Assembly: GCA_034429215.1 (NCBI GenBank)
Contig: DAOUGI010000080.1
Span: 1-64,000, forward strand
Source: JAFGOG01 sp034429215
Lineage (GTDB): Bacteria > Chloroflexota > Anaerolineae > JAAYZQ01
Length of the DNA stretch: 64,000 nucleotides
Direction: 5' to 3'
Shown: one piece after another, positions 53,397-61,632 of the stretch
How the letters are laid out: every line of letters starts with the position of its first letter
Position numbering within the stretch: position 1 is the stretch's first letter
Position numbers and translations under genes: made by a program
The notes under the pieces: model-generated
Seen by the model: only the letters and a program-made list of their open reading frames with translations
What the model was told of the DNA's origin: nothing
Databases searched by the model: none

Positions 53397-53473
53397 CTCT
53401 TGGCTGCACTCCCTGGCCTGGCCACCAGGGCAGACAGCATGACAGATGACAGGCGTGGGGTAGAGGCAGAGCG

Positions 53474-54496
53474 ATGGAGTCGATGGCAGCTTGGCAGGGA
53501 AAAGCGCTGGACGAGAACTACTGGCAACGATCGCTGGAAGAGGATCATTGGGCGGCGTTGTTGGAACAGGGGGAGACTCCCCCATCCACCGACCCGGCCG
53601 CCGACGATCAGCGGGCAGCCAAGCCGGCAGCCGAGCCAATTGCGGACGGGCCGGCGCCGACTGAAGATAACGCCCCAAACGACGGGAATTCCTGGTCGGC
53701 AGCCCAGGCTGCCATGCAAAAGGGGGAGCTGTTCTCCCTGGCCATCTCGGGCGCCAACCGGGGCGGGCTGCTGGTCGAATGGAACGGATTGCCGGGTTTT
53801 GTTCCGGCTTCTCACCTAAAGATCGTGTTACGCAATATGGATCAACACGAGCGGATGTCGGAGCTGGCGAGCCGGGTAGGCGATTCAGTCACAGTACGCC
53901 TGATCGAGGTCGATCCCGAGCAGAAGCGGCTGGTTTTTTCCGAGCGGGCCGCCTGGCCAGAGACGCGAGCCAGCTCATCGATCCTCAGTCGCCTATGCCC
54001 CGGCCACGTCTGCCACGGCGCGATCAGCAGCGTGACCTCTTTTGGCGCGTTCGTCGATCTGGGCGGAGTGGAAGGCCTGATCCACATTTCAGAGATCTCC
54101 TGGGATCGGGTGCGCCACCCCGGCGACGTGCTGGCGCCCGGCCAAGAGGTAGAGGTGTATGTCATGGGGGTCAACCCCGATCAGGAACGGATCGCACTGA
54201 GCCTGAAGCGACTGCGCCCCAACCCCTGGTCGCTGGCCGGAGCGAACTATCAAGTCGGTCAAATTCTCGAAGGCACGGTGACCAACGTGGTCAGTTTCGG
54301 CGCCTTTGTTCGGATCGAAGAAGGGCTGGAAGGCTTGATCCACGTCACGGAGCTGGCCGAAGGCAACTTTTTGCACCCGCGCAACGTTGTGCACGAGGGG
54401 GAAACCGTCAAGGTACGTGTCTTGAATATCGATACGGCCAACCGCCGCCTTGGCCTGAGCCTGCGCCAGGCCTACAGCGCAGAATTTGACGCGTGA
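53474..54496 (+). CDS. S1-domain RNA-binding protein (three S1 repeats)
   Basis: 340 residues. After a charged, low-complexity N-terminus (about 1-85) come three S1 OB-folds: about 85-165 (GGLLVEWNGLPGFVPASHL), 175-255 (GAISSVTSFGAFVDLGGVEG) and 260-335 (GTVTNVVSFGAFVRIEEGLE). S1 repeats bind single-stranded RNA; the set resembles a truncated ribosomal protein S1, but rpsA usually has more repeats, so identity as S1 is not claimed. ATG 53474 follows AGAGG. It ends 10 bases before the ftsK-type gene, suggesting one transcript. Confidence 0.82.
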   Translation: MESMAAWQGKALDENYWQRSLEEDHWAALLEQGETPPSTDPAADDQRAAKPAAEPIADGPAPTEDNAPNDGNSWSAAQAAMQKGELFSLAISGANRGGLLVEWNGLPGFVPASHLKIVLRNMDQHERMSELASRVGDSVTVRLIEVDPEQKRLVFSERAAWPETRASSSILSRLCPGHVCHGAISSVTSFGAFVDLGGVEGLIHISEISWDRVRHPGDVLAPGQEVEVYVMGVNPDQERIALSLKRLRPNPWSLAGANYQVGQILEGTVTNVVSFGAFVRIEEGLEGLIHVTELAEGNFLHPRNVVHEGETVKVRVLNIDTANRRLGLSLRQAYSAEFDA

Positions 54497-54506
54497 GGGG
54501 ACAAGA

Positions 54507-56777
54507 ATGAGCCGCCGACGCACTCGACAGGTTAAAAAGTCGCCCTCGCTGTGGCAGAGGCTGAAAAGCTGGTATGCCAAGCACCCGATAAAGGGAGGGC
54601 TGCCACGCGAGGCACTCGGCGCAGTGCTGCTGATCGTGGCCGCGATCACCCTGTTAGGCCTTTTCCGCATCTCCTCGGGCAAGGCCCTCGACTGGTGGGC
54701 CACCACCTGGCACCAGTTGTTTGGCTGGGTGGCCTATCCCCTGGTCCTCGTCGTCGGGGGCCTGGGTTTATGGCTGGTGTGGGGCCAACTGCGGCAACGG
54801 CTGCCGATCACACCGTCGATGGCGATCGGACTGGAGCTGCTGTTCCTGGCCGTCATGGCAGGCAGCCACCTGCCCTTGGTCCTCCGCCAAGGCCCTGACG
54901 AGGCCCTGCTCGCGGCCAGGGAGGGGCGGGCCGGCGGCTATGTCGGCTATGCCCTGGCCGTCCGCCTCGCCGATAACCTGGGCACCGTCATCAGCGCCGT
55001 GCTGCTGCTGGCTGTGTTCCTGTTTGCGCTGTACCTGCTGTTCTCCCTGGCCTACGCGGAGATTGCGGAACCGGCCCTGCGGGCTGTCCAATATTGGGGC
55101 CGGCGCTTGGGCCGGCGGATCGTCGCCGTCTTGAGCCGGTGGCAGACATCCCGGCAGGGCGAGCCGGTCACGCCAGAGCTGCCCGAGATTCCCTGGTGGG
55201 AGCAGGAAGAGGATCCGGCCCAATCCAGGCGGCCGGGCAGGAAACCGGCCGACCGCCAACAGCGGACCCGGCCGGTCTCTCCGCGCCTGAGCACCGGCCA
55301 ACTGCCTCCACTCGATCTGCTGGACCCGCCCGCCGCCCACACCTACGGCGACGCCGACGTACAGCGCAAGATCCAGATCCTGGAAGAGACCCTGTCCAGC
55401 TTTGGCGTGCCGGCCGATGTCGTCGAGGTCAACCAAGGGCCGACCGTCACCCAATTCGGGGTCGATCCGGGCTATATCGAGCGGCCGGGACCGGAGGGGC
55501 AGGTCAAGCGACAGCGGGTGCGGGTGGCCCGCATCGCCGCGCTGGTCAACGACCTGGCACTGGCTCTGGCGGCATCGCCCATCCGCATCGAGGCGCCGGT
55601 CCCCGGCCGGCCGGTGGTCGGCATCGAGGTGCCCAACGAAACCGTATCACTGGTGTCGTTGCGAAACGTGCTCGATTCGCCTGCCTTCCGGCGCATCAAC
55701 TCCCGGCTGGCCATCGCCCTGGGGGAGGATGTGTCGGGCCATCCCTTCGCCGTGGACCTGGCCCTCATGCCTCACCTGCTGATCGCCGGGGCCACGGGCT
55801 CGGGCAAGAGCGTGTGCATCAACACCATTATCTGCTGCCTGCTGTGCAACAACACTCCTAACGATCTCAAGCTGCTGATGGTCGATCCCAAGATGGTGGA
55901 GCTGGTCGGCTACAACGGCATCCCCCACCTGATGGCACCGGTGGTAGTAGACGTCGAGCAGGTCGTCGGCGGATTGGCCTGGATCACCCGCCAGATGGAC
56001 CAGCGCTACAAGCTGTTCAACAAGGCCGGCGTGCGCAACCTGCAAGAGTACAACCGCCAGATCAGCCGCCGCAAGCGCAGCGAGGAGGAGCCGCTGCCGA
56101 CCCTGATCGTGCTGATCGACGAGCTGGCCGATATGATGATGGTTGCCCCTGATGAAGTCGAGCGGCACATCTGCCGGATAGCGCAGATGGGCCGGGCAAC
56201 CGGTATCCACCTGGTGATCGCGACGCAGCGGCCGAGCGTGGACGTGGTCACCGGGCTGATCAAGGCCAACTTTCCGGCACGGATCAGCTTCGCGGTCACC
56301 AGCCAGACCGATTCGCGGGTCATCATCGACCAGGGGGGGGCGGAGCAACTACTCGGCCGGGGTGACATGCTGTTCATGGCCCCCCAACAGCCGGCGCCGA
56401 TCCGGCTGCAGGGCTGCTACGTGTCCGATAAAGAGATCGACCGGCTGATCGACTTTTGGCGGAACGAAGAACCGAGCTGGCCCGAGCAACTGCCACTGCC
56501 CTGGATGGACGAGGCGGAGGAAGAGGGCAGCGACGACCTGTTGGAGCAGGCTATCAAGCTGGCACGGGGGAGGGATCGATTGTCGACCTCGTTTGTGCAG
56601 CGCCAACTGCGGATCGGCTTTCCCCGCGCCGCCCGGCTGATGGATCAGTTAGAGGACGAGGGGATCGTCGGCCCCGACGAGGGGGGCGGCCGCGGCCGCG
56701 AGGTGTTGATCGGCAGCAAGCCGGGGATCGATTTCGACGAGATAGAAGAACGGCTGCCGGGCGAAGAGCCGAACTAG
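54507..56777 (+). CDS. ftsK: FtsK/SpoIIIE-type DNA translocase
   Basis: 756 residues. About four hydrophobic helices occupy 30-205, then a short linker (no long Pro/Gln linker as in E. coli). The RecA-like motor has Walker A GATGSGKSVCINTIICCLL and Walker B TLIVLIDELADMMM, preceded by the alpha subdomain with NQGPTVTQFGVDP. The C-terminal winged-helix gamma domain (about 675-735) contains STSFVQRQLRIGFPRAARLMD. It moves chromosomal DNA at the division septum. ATG 54507 is selected for AGGGGAC upstream and the basic start. Confidence 0.93.
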   Translation: MSRRRTRQVKKSPSLWQRLKSWYAKHPIKGGLPREALGAVLLIVAAITLLGLFRISSGKALDWWATTWHQLFGWVAYPLVLVVGGLGLWLVWGQLRQRLPITPSMAIGLELLFLAVMAGSHLPLVLRQGPDEALLAAREGRAGGYVGYALAVRLADNLGTVISAVLLLAVFLFALYLLFSLAYAEIAEPALRAVQYWGRRLGRRIVAVLSRWQTSRQGEPVTPELPEIPWWEQEEDPAQSRRPGRKPADRQQRTRPVSPRLSTGQLPPLDLLDPPAAHTYGDADVQRKIQILEETLSSFGVPADVVEVNQGPTVTQFGVDPGYIERPGPEGQVKRQRVRVARIAALVNDLALALAASPIRIEAPVPGRPVVGIEVPNETVSLVSLRNVLDSPAFRRINSRLAIALGEDVSGHPFAVDLALMPHLLIAGATGSGKSVCINTIICCLLCNNTPNDLKLLMVDPKMVELVGYNGIPHLMAPVVVDVEQVVGGLAWITRQMDQRYKLFNKAGVRNLQEYNRQISRRKRSEEEPLPTLIVLIDELADMMMVAPDEVERHICRIAQMGRATGIHLVIATQRPSVDVVTGLIKANFPARISFAVTSQTDSRVIIDQGGAEQLLGRGDMLFMAPQQPAPIRLQGCYVSDKEIDRLIDFWRNEEPSWPEQLPLPWMDEAEEEGSDDLLEQAIKLARGRDRLSTSFVQRQLRIGFPRAARLMDQLEDEGIVGPDEGGGRGREVLIGSKPGIDFDEIEERLPGEEPN

Positions 56778-56807
56778 CAAACGCCAGCGGGGGATGGGGA
56801 GGGTGCT

Positions 56808-57587
56808 ATGATCCGCATCGGTACGAGCGGCTACAGTTACGACGACTGGGTCGGCCCATTTTACCCGGCCGACCTCAAGAAATCGGACTGGCTGGAGTTC
56901 TACGCCCGCCATTTTGACACGACAGAGTTAAACTTTAGCTACTACCGCCAGCCCGAGGCCAGGATGCTGGAACGGATGGCAGGCAAGGTGCCGCCCGGAT
57001 TTGTGTTTACGATCAAGGCGTTCCAGGGCCTGACCCACGAGCGGGCTGAGGACAATGCCGGCGAGTTCCAGACCTTCGTGGAGGCGCTGGCACCACTGAT
57101 CGACCAGAGCAAGCTCGGCTGCGTGCTGGCCCAGTTCCCCTTTTCCTTCCACGCCACTCCGGAGAATGTGGATTATGTGAAGCTGTGCCGCGAGCGTTTT
57201 GGCGATTTGGCGGTGGTGATCGAGTTTCGAAACCGGGAGTGGCTGACGCCGGCCATGTTCCAGTTGCTGCGCGAGCAGCGGCTGGGGTTTTGCTGCGTAG
57301 ACGAGCCGCAGTTCAGCAGCCTGATGCCGCCCGTCGCCGAGGCGACGGCGCCGGTGGCATACGTACGATTTCATGGGCGAAACGCGAAGAAATGGTGGAA
57401 GCACGAGCAGGCCTACGAGCGGTACGATTACACCTACTCGGACGAGGAGCTTGAAGAGTGGGTGCCCAGGATCGAAAAGCTCGCCGCCGAAGCCCAGACC
57501 ACCTTCGCCTTTGCCAACAACCACTTTCAGGGGCAGGCGATTACGACCGCCCGCCAGCTCGCTATGCTGTTGGGACAGGCCGAATAA
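56808..57587 (+). CDS. DUF72 domain protein
   Basis: 259 residues. The start IRIGTSGYSYDDWVGPFYP, then FDTTELNFSYYRQP and the EFRNREWL strand, are the DUF72 (YecE) pattern, a TIM-barrel-like fold of unknown function. YVRFHGRNAKKWW and TFAFANNHFQGQAITTA continue the family consensus. It starts 30 bases after the ftsK gene, probably in the same transcript. Confidence 0.9.
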   Translation: MIRIGTSGYSYDDWVGPFYPADLKKSDWLEFYARHFDTTELNFSYYRQPEARMLERMAGKVPPGFVFTIKAFQGLTHERAEDNAGEFQTFVEALAPLIDQSKLGCVLAQFPFSFHATPENVDYVKLCRERFGDLAVVIEFRNREWLTPAMFQLLREQRLGFCCVDEPQFSSLMPPVAEATAPVAYVRFHGRNAKKWWKHEQAYERYDYTYSDEELEEWVPRIEKLAAEAQTTFAFANNHFQGQAITTARQLAMLLGQAE

Positions 57588-57621
57588 CCTGCGGGTGGAC
57601 TTGCTTTTGGGAGGCTGGCTT

Positions 57622-57650
57622 TTGACAAAGGCGGTCGCCTGGAGTAGAAT
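57622..57650 (+). promoter_or_regulatory. Promoter of the yebC-ruvC-ruvA operon
   Basis: TTGACA (57622-57627), 17 bases, TAGAAT (57645-57650), leaving a leader of about 60 bases before ATG 57719. Confidence 0.75.
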
Positions 57651-57718
57651 GTTTGATCGGCTAAACACCTATCCGACACTGGGTAGTAGATGTAATCTGT
57701 AGCAAGGGGCGTATTGAT

Positions 57719-58474
57719 ATGTCTGGACACAGCCATTGGGCAACCATTAAACGAAAAAAGGGCGCGACCGATGCCAAGAGAGGGCAGACTATTACCAAGT
57801 TTGGCAAAGAGATCGCTATCGCCGCGCGTGAGGGGGGGCCGGACCCGGATTCCAACTTTAAGCTGAGGCTGGTGATCGACAAAGCCAAAGCAGCCAACAT
57901 GCCCAAGGAAAACATTGAGCGGGCCATCCGCCGGGGCGCCGGCCTGGAAAAGGCCGAGGCCCTGGAAGAGTCGATGTACGAAGGGTACGGCCCGGGCGGC
58001 GTGGCGGTCTTGGTCCACGTGGTGACCGACAACCGCAACCGAGCCGTGTCTGACGTCCGCCGCCTGTTCAACCGGGTGGGCGGCGCTCTGGGCGAGGCAG
58101 GCTGCGTGGCCTGGCAGTTCGAGGAAAAGGGCTATATCACCGTCGAGGCCAACGGCCGCGACCAGGATGAGATCTTTAACATCGCCGTCGAGTATGGCGC
58201 CGACGACGTGGCCATGGGTGGGGACGTGATCGAGATCTTTACTGCCCCGGAGAATTTTGAGACGGTGCGGGAGGCGATCGCGGGGCGGGGCATCCCCATT
58301 GCTTCGGCCGAGGTTTCGAGGGTACCAAAGACGACCATCGTCCTGGAAGAGAAGCAGGCCTTCCAGACCATGACCTTGATCAACGGGCTGGAGGATCTGG
58401 ACGATGTGGCAGAGGTCTTTTCGAACCTGGACATCTCGGACGAGCTGATGGCCAAATTCGAGGAACAGGAATAG
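57719..58474 (+). CDS. yebC: YebC/PmpR family protein
   Basis: 251 residues. The opening MSGHSHWATIKRKKGATDAK is the family signature. GYGPGGVAVLVHVVTDNRNR and the VRRLFNRVGGALGEAG segment follow. YebC proteins are reported as transcription regulators and, in some bacteria, as factors easing ribosome stalling. It heads the operon with the Holliday-junction genes, as in many bacteria, and its stop overlaps the ruvC start. Confidence 0.95.
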   Translation: MSGHSHWATIKRKKGATDAKRGQTITKFGKEIAIAAREGGPDPDSNFKLRLVIDKAKAANMPKENIERAIRRGAGLEKAEALEESMYEGYGPGGVAVLVHVVTDNRNRAVSDVRRLFNRVGGALGEAGCVAWQFEEKGYITVEANGRDQDEIFNIAVEYGADDVAMGGDVIEIFTAPENFETVREAIAGRGIPIASAEVSRVPKTTIVLEEKQAFQTMTLINGLEDLDDVAEVFSNLDISDELMAKFEEQE

Positions 58475-58965
58475 TGCTGGTCCTGGGCATTGACCCAGGC
58501 ACAGCCATCACCGGCTACGGGCTGGTGCGCGAGGACGAGGAGGGGTTGGCCCTGGTCGGGTGTGGCGTCATTACCACGCCGGCCGATCAGCCGCTGCCCC
58601 AACGCTTGCAGGCCATTTACCATGGCCTGACGGCTATCATCGGCCAACACCAGCCCGATCAGGTTGCGGTCGAAGAGCTGTTCTTCAGCCGGAATGTGCG
58701 CACAGCGCTCAGCGTCGGCCAGGCGCGGGGCGTGGTGCTGCTAGCCGCCGCCGAGGCCGGTCTGCCGCTGCACGAGTACAAACCCTTGGAAGTGAAACAG
58801 ACCGTCGCCGGCTATGGCGGCGCCGACAAGCGCCAGGTACAAGAGATGGTCCGGATGTTGCTCAACCTGGAGCAGGTCCCCGAGCCAGACGACGCCGCCG
58901 ATGCGGTGGCCGTAGCGGTGTGCCACATCCATTCGGCGCGGATGAGGGCATTGATTGGTGGGTAG
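58474..58965 (+). CDS. ruvC: Holliday junction resolvase RuvC
   Basis: 163 residues. RNase H-like endonuclease that cuts four-way junctions as a dimer. The catalytic carboxylates are visible: LGIDPGTAITGYG (Asp), VAVEELFFSRN (Glu) and PDDAADAVAVAVCH (Asp pair). The start is GTG 58474, overlapping the yebC stop, and no better start is available. The gene is seven bases upstream of ruvA. Confidence 0.96.
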   Translation: MLVLGIDPGTAITGYGLVREDEEGLALVGCGVITTPADQPLPQRLQAIYHGLTAIIGQHQPDQVAVEELFFSRNVRTALSVGQARGVVLLAAAEAGLPLHEYKPLEVKQTVAGYGGADKRQVQEMVRMLLNLEQVPEPDDAADAVAVAVCHIHSARMRALIGG

Positions 58966-58971
58966 AAGAGG

Positions 58972-59556
58972 ATGATTGCCAGTCTGAGCGGCACGCTGGC
59001 TGCTATCGGCAAAGGCTTTGTCGTGGTCCAGGTCGGCGGCGTGGGCTTGAGGGTTTTTGTGCCCAGAACGCTGCTTGACAGCCAGCCCGGGCCCGGCCAG
59101 GAGATCCAGCTCTTTACCCACCTGCACGTCCGCGAGAATGAGCTGACCCTGTTCGGATTTGGCTCGGAGGAGGAGCTGGCCCTGTTTCGCCTGCTGCAAA
59201 CGGTGTCGGGTGTGGGACCCAAGGCCGCGTTGTCGATCCTGTCCGCCCTGCCTGCCGACCGGCTGCGGCTGGCAATAGCGGAGGAGGACGCCGCTACCCT
59301 GTCGCGCGTGCCGGGCATCGGGCCCAAAACGGCCAAGAAGCTGGTGTTCGACTTGAAGGATAAGGTTGCCGCCGAGCTGCCGGGGGCCGGCCCCCGGCCG
59401 GCGATCAGCGAGGCCGATATCGACCTGATCGCCGCGCTCACCGGCCTGGGCTATAGTGTGGCCGAGGCACAGGAAGCGATCCGGTCGCTGCCCCGGGAGG
59501 CCCTGCCTTTCGAGGAGCGGGTCCGATTGGCTCTCGTCTTTTTCGCCAAAACATAA
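58972..59556 (+). CDS. ruvA: Holliday junction helicase subunit RuvA
   Basis: 194 residues. Binds four-way junctions and loads the RuvB motor. The N-terminal OB-fold starts MIASLSGTLAAIGKG. Tandem helix-hairpin-helix segments (LLQTVSGVGPKAALSIL and LSRVPGIGPKTAKKLV) and a C-terminal RuvB-contact domain (about 150-194) follow. No ruvB follows; the operon ends at the terminator 59556-59585, so ruvB must be elsewhere. Confidence 0.96.
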   Translation: MIASLSGTLAAIGKGFVVVQVGGVGLRVFVPRTLLDSQPGPGQEIQLFTHLHVRENELTLFGFGSEEELALFRLLQTVSGVGPKAALSILSALPADRLRLAIAEEDAATLSRVPGIGPKTAKKLVFDLKDKVAAELPGAGPRPAISEADIDLIAALTGLGYSVAEAQEAIRSLPREALPFEERVRLALVFFAKT

Positions 59557-59585
59557 GGCCTGACAGAATCTGTCAGGCCTCTTTC
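59556..59585 (+). terminator. Terminator after ruvA
   Basis: An 11-base stem (59556-59566 with 59570-59580, three-base loop) followed by CTTTC. The stop codon of the convergent DUF951 gene (59573-59575) lies in its right arm, so both genes end in this hairpin. Confidence 0.85.
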
Positions 59586-59773
59586 TTTTGAACGATGGCC
59601 GCGAGGCGCTTGTTAAAGGTGGCGCGGTCCAGGAGCACTCGCCGGCCGCAGGTCAGACATTTCAGCCCGATGTCGGCGCCGATGCGCACCACCTGCCACT
59701 GGTAGCTACCGCACGGGTGCGGCTTGCGCAACCGGACGACGTCGCCCACCTGGATGCTGGCTGGGCCGCTCAT
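59573..59773 (-). CDS. DUF951 domain protein
   Basis: 66 residues. The pattern VGDVVRLRKPHPCGSYQWQV, then ADIGLKCLTCGRRVLLDR, matches DUF951, a small family with a possible zinc-binding cysteine pair (CLTC) found mainly in Firmicutes and Chloroflexota. Function unknown. Its ATG overlaps the stop of the upstream phosphodiesterase gene (ATGA), and its stop lies in the ruvA terminator. Confidence 0.9.
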   Translation of the reverse strand: MSGPASIQVGDVVRLRKPHPCGSYQWQVVRIGADIGLKCLTCGRRVLLDRATFNKRLAAIVQKKEA

Positions 59774-60573
59774 TCCCGGTAGGGCGCTGCGGACAGTTGT
59801 TGCTCCGATGCGCCCGCGGCGGGCCGGCTGGCCTGCAGTACTTCACGCAGCAGATCGGGACGGTTGGTGATGATGATGTCTACCCCCTGGCGCATCAAGC
59901 GCGACATGTCAGCCGGATCGTCGGCGGTCCAGACGTTGATCCGATAGCCCTGCCTGTTAGCCCACCACACATAGTGGGCATCGACCATGGTATAGTGGGG
60001 GTGCAAGGCAGTGGGCCGCGCCAGCTTGCGCAGCCAGGCCTTACGCAGGAAAAGCGGCATGCCATCGGCATAGAGCAATCCGGTGGCAATCTGGGGGTTG
60101 CGCCGCTTGACCCGCCACACGGCCAGAGGGTTGAACGACGACAGGATGACCCGGTCGACCAGGCCGTTTTGCTCTACAGCCTGCACCACCTTCGCCACCA
60201 AGCCGCCGTCACCCCATCCCTTGACTTTAAGCTCGATGTTGAGCAGGAGCCGCCGGCCTACGGCGTCGATCACTTCCTGGAGGGTGGGGATGCGCTGGCC
60301 GGCGAACACAGGGTCAAACCAACTGCCGGCATCCAGATCCTTGAGCTCGGCCAGCGTCTTGTCACGCACCAGGCCCTTGCCGTCGGTGGTGGCCGAGACG
60401 TCGAAATCGTGGATGACCACGATGTGGCCATCCTTTGACAGATGGACGTCGAGCTCGATCCCCTCGGCACCCAGATCGACGGCGAGGAGAAAAGCCGCCA
60501 GGGTGTTGGCCGGCGCCTCATGGCTGGCGCCCCGGTGGGCAAAGTTTAGTGGCCGATCAAGGTAAAAAGACAT
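59770..60573 (-). CDS. Glycerophosphodiester phosphodiesterase
   Basis: 267 residues. GDPD-family TIM barrel. FAHRGASHEAPANTLAAF has the catalytic His-Arg and the substrate-binding Glu-Asn. GIELDVHLSKDGHIVVIHD supplies metal-binding Glu and Asp and the second catalytic His. NIELKVKG and NVWTADDPADM follow. It hydrolyses glycerophosphodiesters to glycerol 3-phosphate plus an alcohol. No signal peptide is apparent. ATG 60573 has GAGGGTGA upstream. Coupled to DUF951 by overlap. Confidence 0.93.
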   Translation of the reverse strand: MSFYLDRPLNFAHRGASHEAPANTLAAFLLAVDLGAEGIELDVHLSKDGHIVVIHDFDVSATTDGKGLVRDKTLAELKDLDAGSWFDPVFAGQRIPTLQEVIDAVGRRLLLNIELKVKGWGDGGLVAKVVQAVEQNGLVDRVILSSFNPLAVWRVKRRNPQIATGLLYADGMPLFLRKAWLRKLARPTALHPHYTMVDAHYVWWANRQGYRINVWTADDPADMSRLMRQGVDIIITNRPDLLREVLQASRPAAGASEQQLSAAPYRE

Positions 60574-60595
60574 CAAGTCACCCTCACAAAACAGA

Positions 60596-60655
60596 AGCGG
60601 TCAGCTTTCAGGCTTGGGCGGCCACTTGGGGCCGCCCCTACCGACGCTGACCGCT
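60596..60655 (-). terminator. Branched hairpin after secF
   Basis: Outer arms 60596-60605 and 60646-60655 (ten bases) enclose an eight-base GGGCGGCC/GGCCGCCC hairpin (60616-60623, 60630-60637). On the minus strand TCTGTTTTG follows the outer stem. It probably ends secDF transcription before the phosphodiesterase gene. Confidence 0.65.
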
Positions 60656-60675
60656 GAAAGCTGGCTATTGAACGT

Positions 60676-61605
60676 TTACGCCGTAGCTTTGGCTCCGCGC
60701 ACCCCACCGATGAATTTACCCGTCTCCCACACCACCAGCAGCGGCACGGCGCTAAAGATCGACGAATAGGTGCCCGAGAGCATACCCACCAACAGCGTGG
60801 CCACGAGCTGGGTCATCGTCACCCCACCGAAGAGGAGGATGGCGATCAGAACAAAGATGGCGTTGAGCTGGGTAGCTAGCGAGCGGTGCAGCGTCTCGAG
60901 CAGGCTACGGTTGACGATTGTCTCGAACGACTCGCCGCGCCGCTTGGGGATGTTCTCGCGGATCCGGTCAAAGACGACGATTTTGTCCTGCACGCTAAAG
61001 CCGACGACGGTCAGGATGGCGGTCAGGAACAGCGCGTCTGCTTCCCAGCCCAGGATCAAGCTGGCAAGCGAAAAGAGTCCAACCGTCACCAGGATATCCT
61101 GGATCATGCCGATGACGGCGCACACGCCGTAGCGGAAGGCGTTGGGCACCTTGCGGAAGGAAAAGATGATGTAGGCGATGATCAGCAGGGCGGCAGCCGA
61201 GATGGCGATACCTGCCGCTTTGGCGACCTCGGCGCCCACCGTCGGTCCCACGGTCTCGTAGCGCAGGGTGTCGACCGAGCCGAGAGCGGCGGCCAGATCC
61301 ACTTCAATCTGCTGCTTTTCCGCAGCGCCCATCTCTTTGGTGCGCAGCACGATGGTGTTGGGGTCGGACGTGGTCTGCAGGATAGGGTCCGGGAAGCCGT
61401 TTTTGGCCAGGACGTCGCGCACGGTGGACGAGGACGCCGGCTGCTGGAAGCGCAGCTCTAGCATTGTGCCGCCGGTGAAATCGATGCCCAGCCGCATGGG
61501 CGCCCCGAACACAGCGAATGAATAGATCATCGCGATCAGGCCAGGGATGATGATCAGCGCCGAAATCAGGAAATACCAGTGTCGTTTTTCTACGATGTTA
61601 AACAT
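60676..61605 (-). CDS. secF: Protein translocase subunit SecF
   Basis: 309 residues with six predicted helices. Works with SecD to drive late stages of Sec export using the proton gradient. MRLGIDFTGGTMLELRF (the D1-type segment) and GFSVQDKIVVFDRIREN are family signatures. LHRSLATQLNAIFVLIAILLFGG is the conserved TM region. It lies 27 bases after secD. Confidence 0.96.
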   Translation of the reverse strand: MFNIVEKRHWYFLISALIIIPGLIAMIYSFAVFGAPMRLGIDFTGGTMLELRFQQPASSSTVRDVLAKNGFPDPILQTTSDPNTIVLRTKEMGAAEKQQIEVDLAAALGSVDTLRYETVGPTVGAEVAKAAGIAISAAALLIIAYIIFSFRKVPNAFRYGVCAVIGMIQDILVTVGLFSLASLILGWEADALFLTAILTVVGFSVQDKIVVFDRIRENIPKRRGESFETIVNRSLLETLHRSLATQLNAIFVLIAILLFGGVTMTQLVATLLVGMLSGTYSSIFSAVPLLVVWETGKFIGGVRGAKATA

Positions 61606-61632
61606 GTTCTATCCTCCCCTCATCTCCCCTGG

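Noticed and set aside
53474..54496. Identification as ribosomal protein S1
   Set aside because: Only three S1 repeats and a non-conserved N-terminus; a general S1-domain label is safer.
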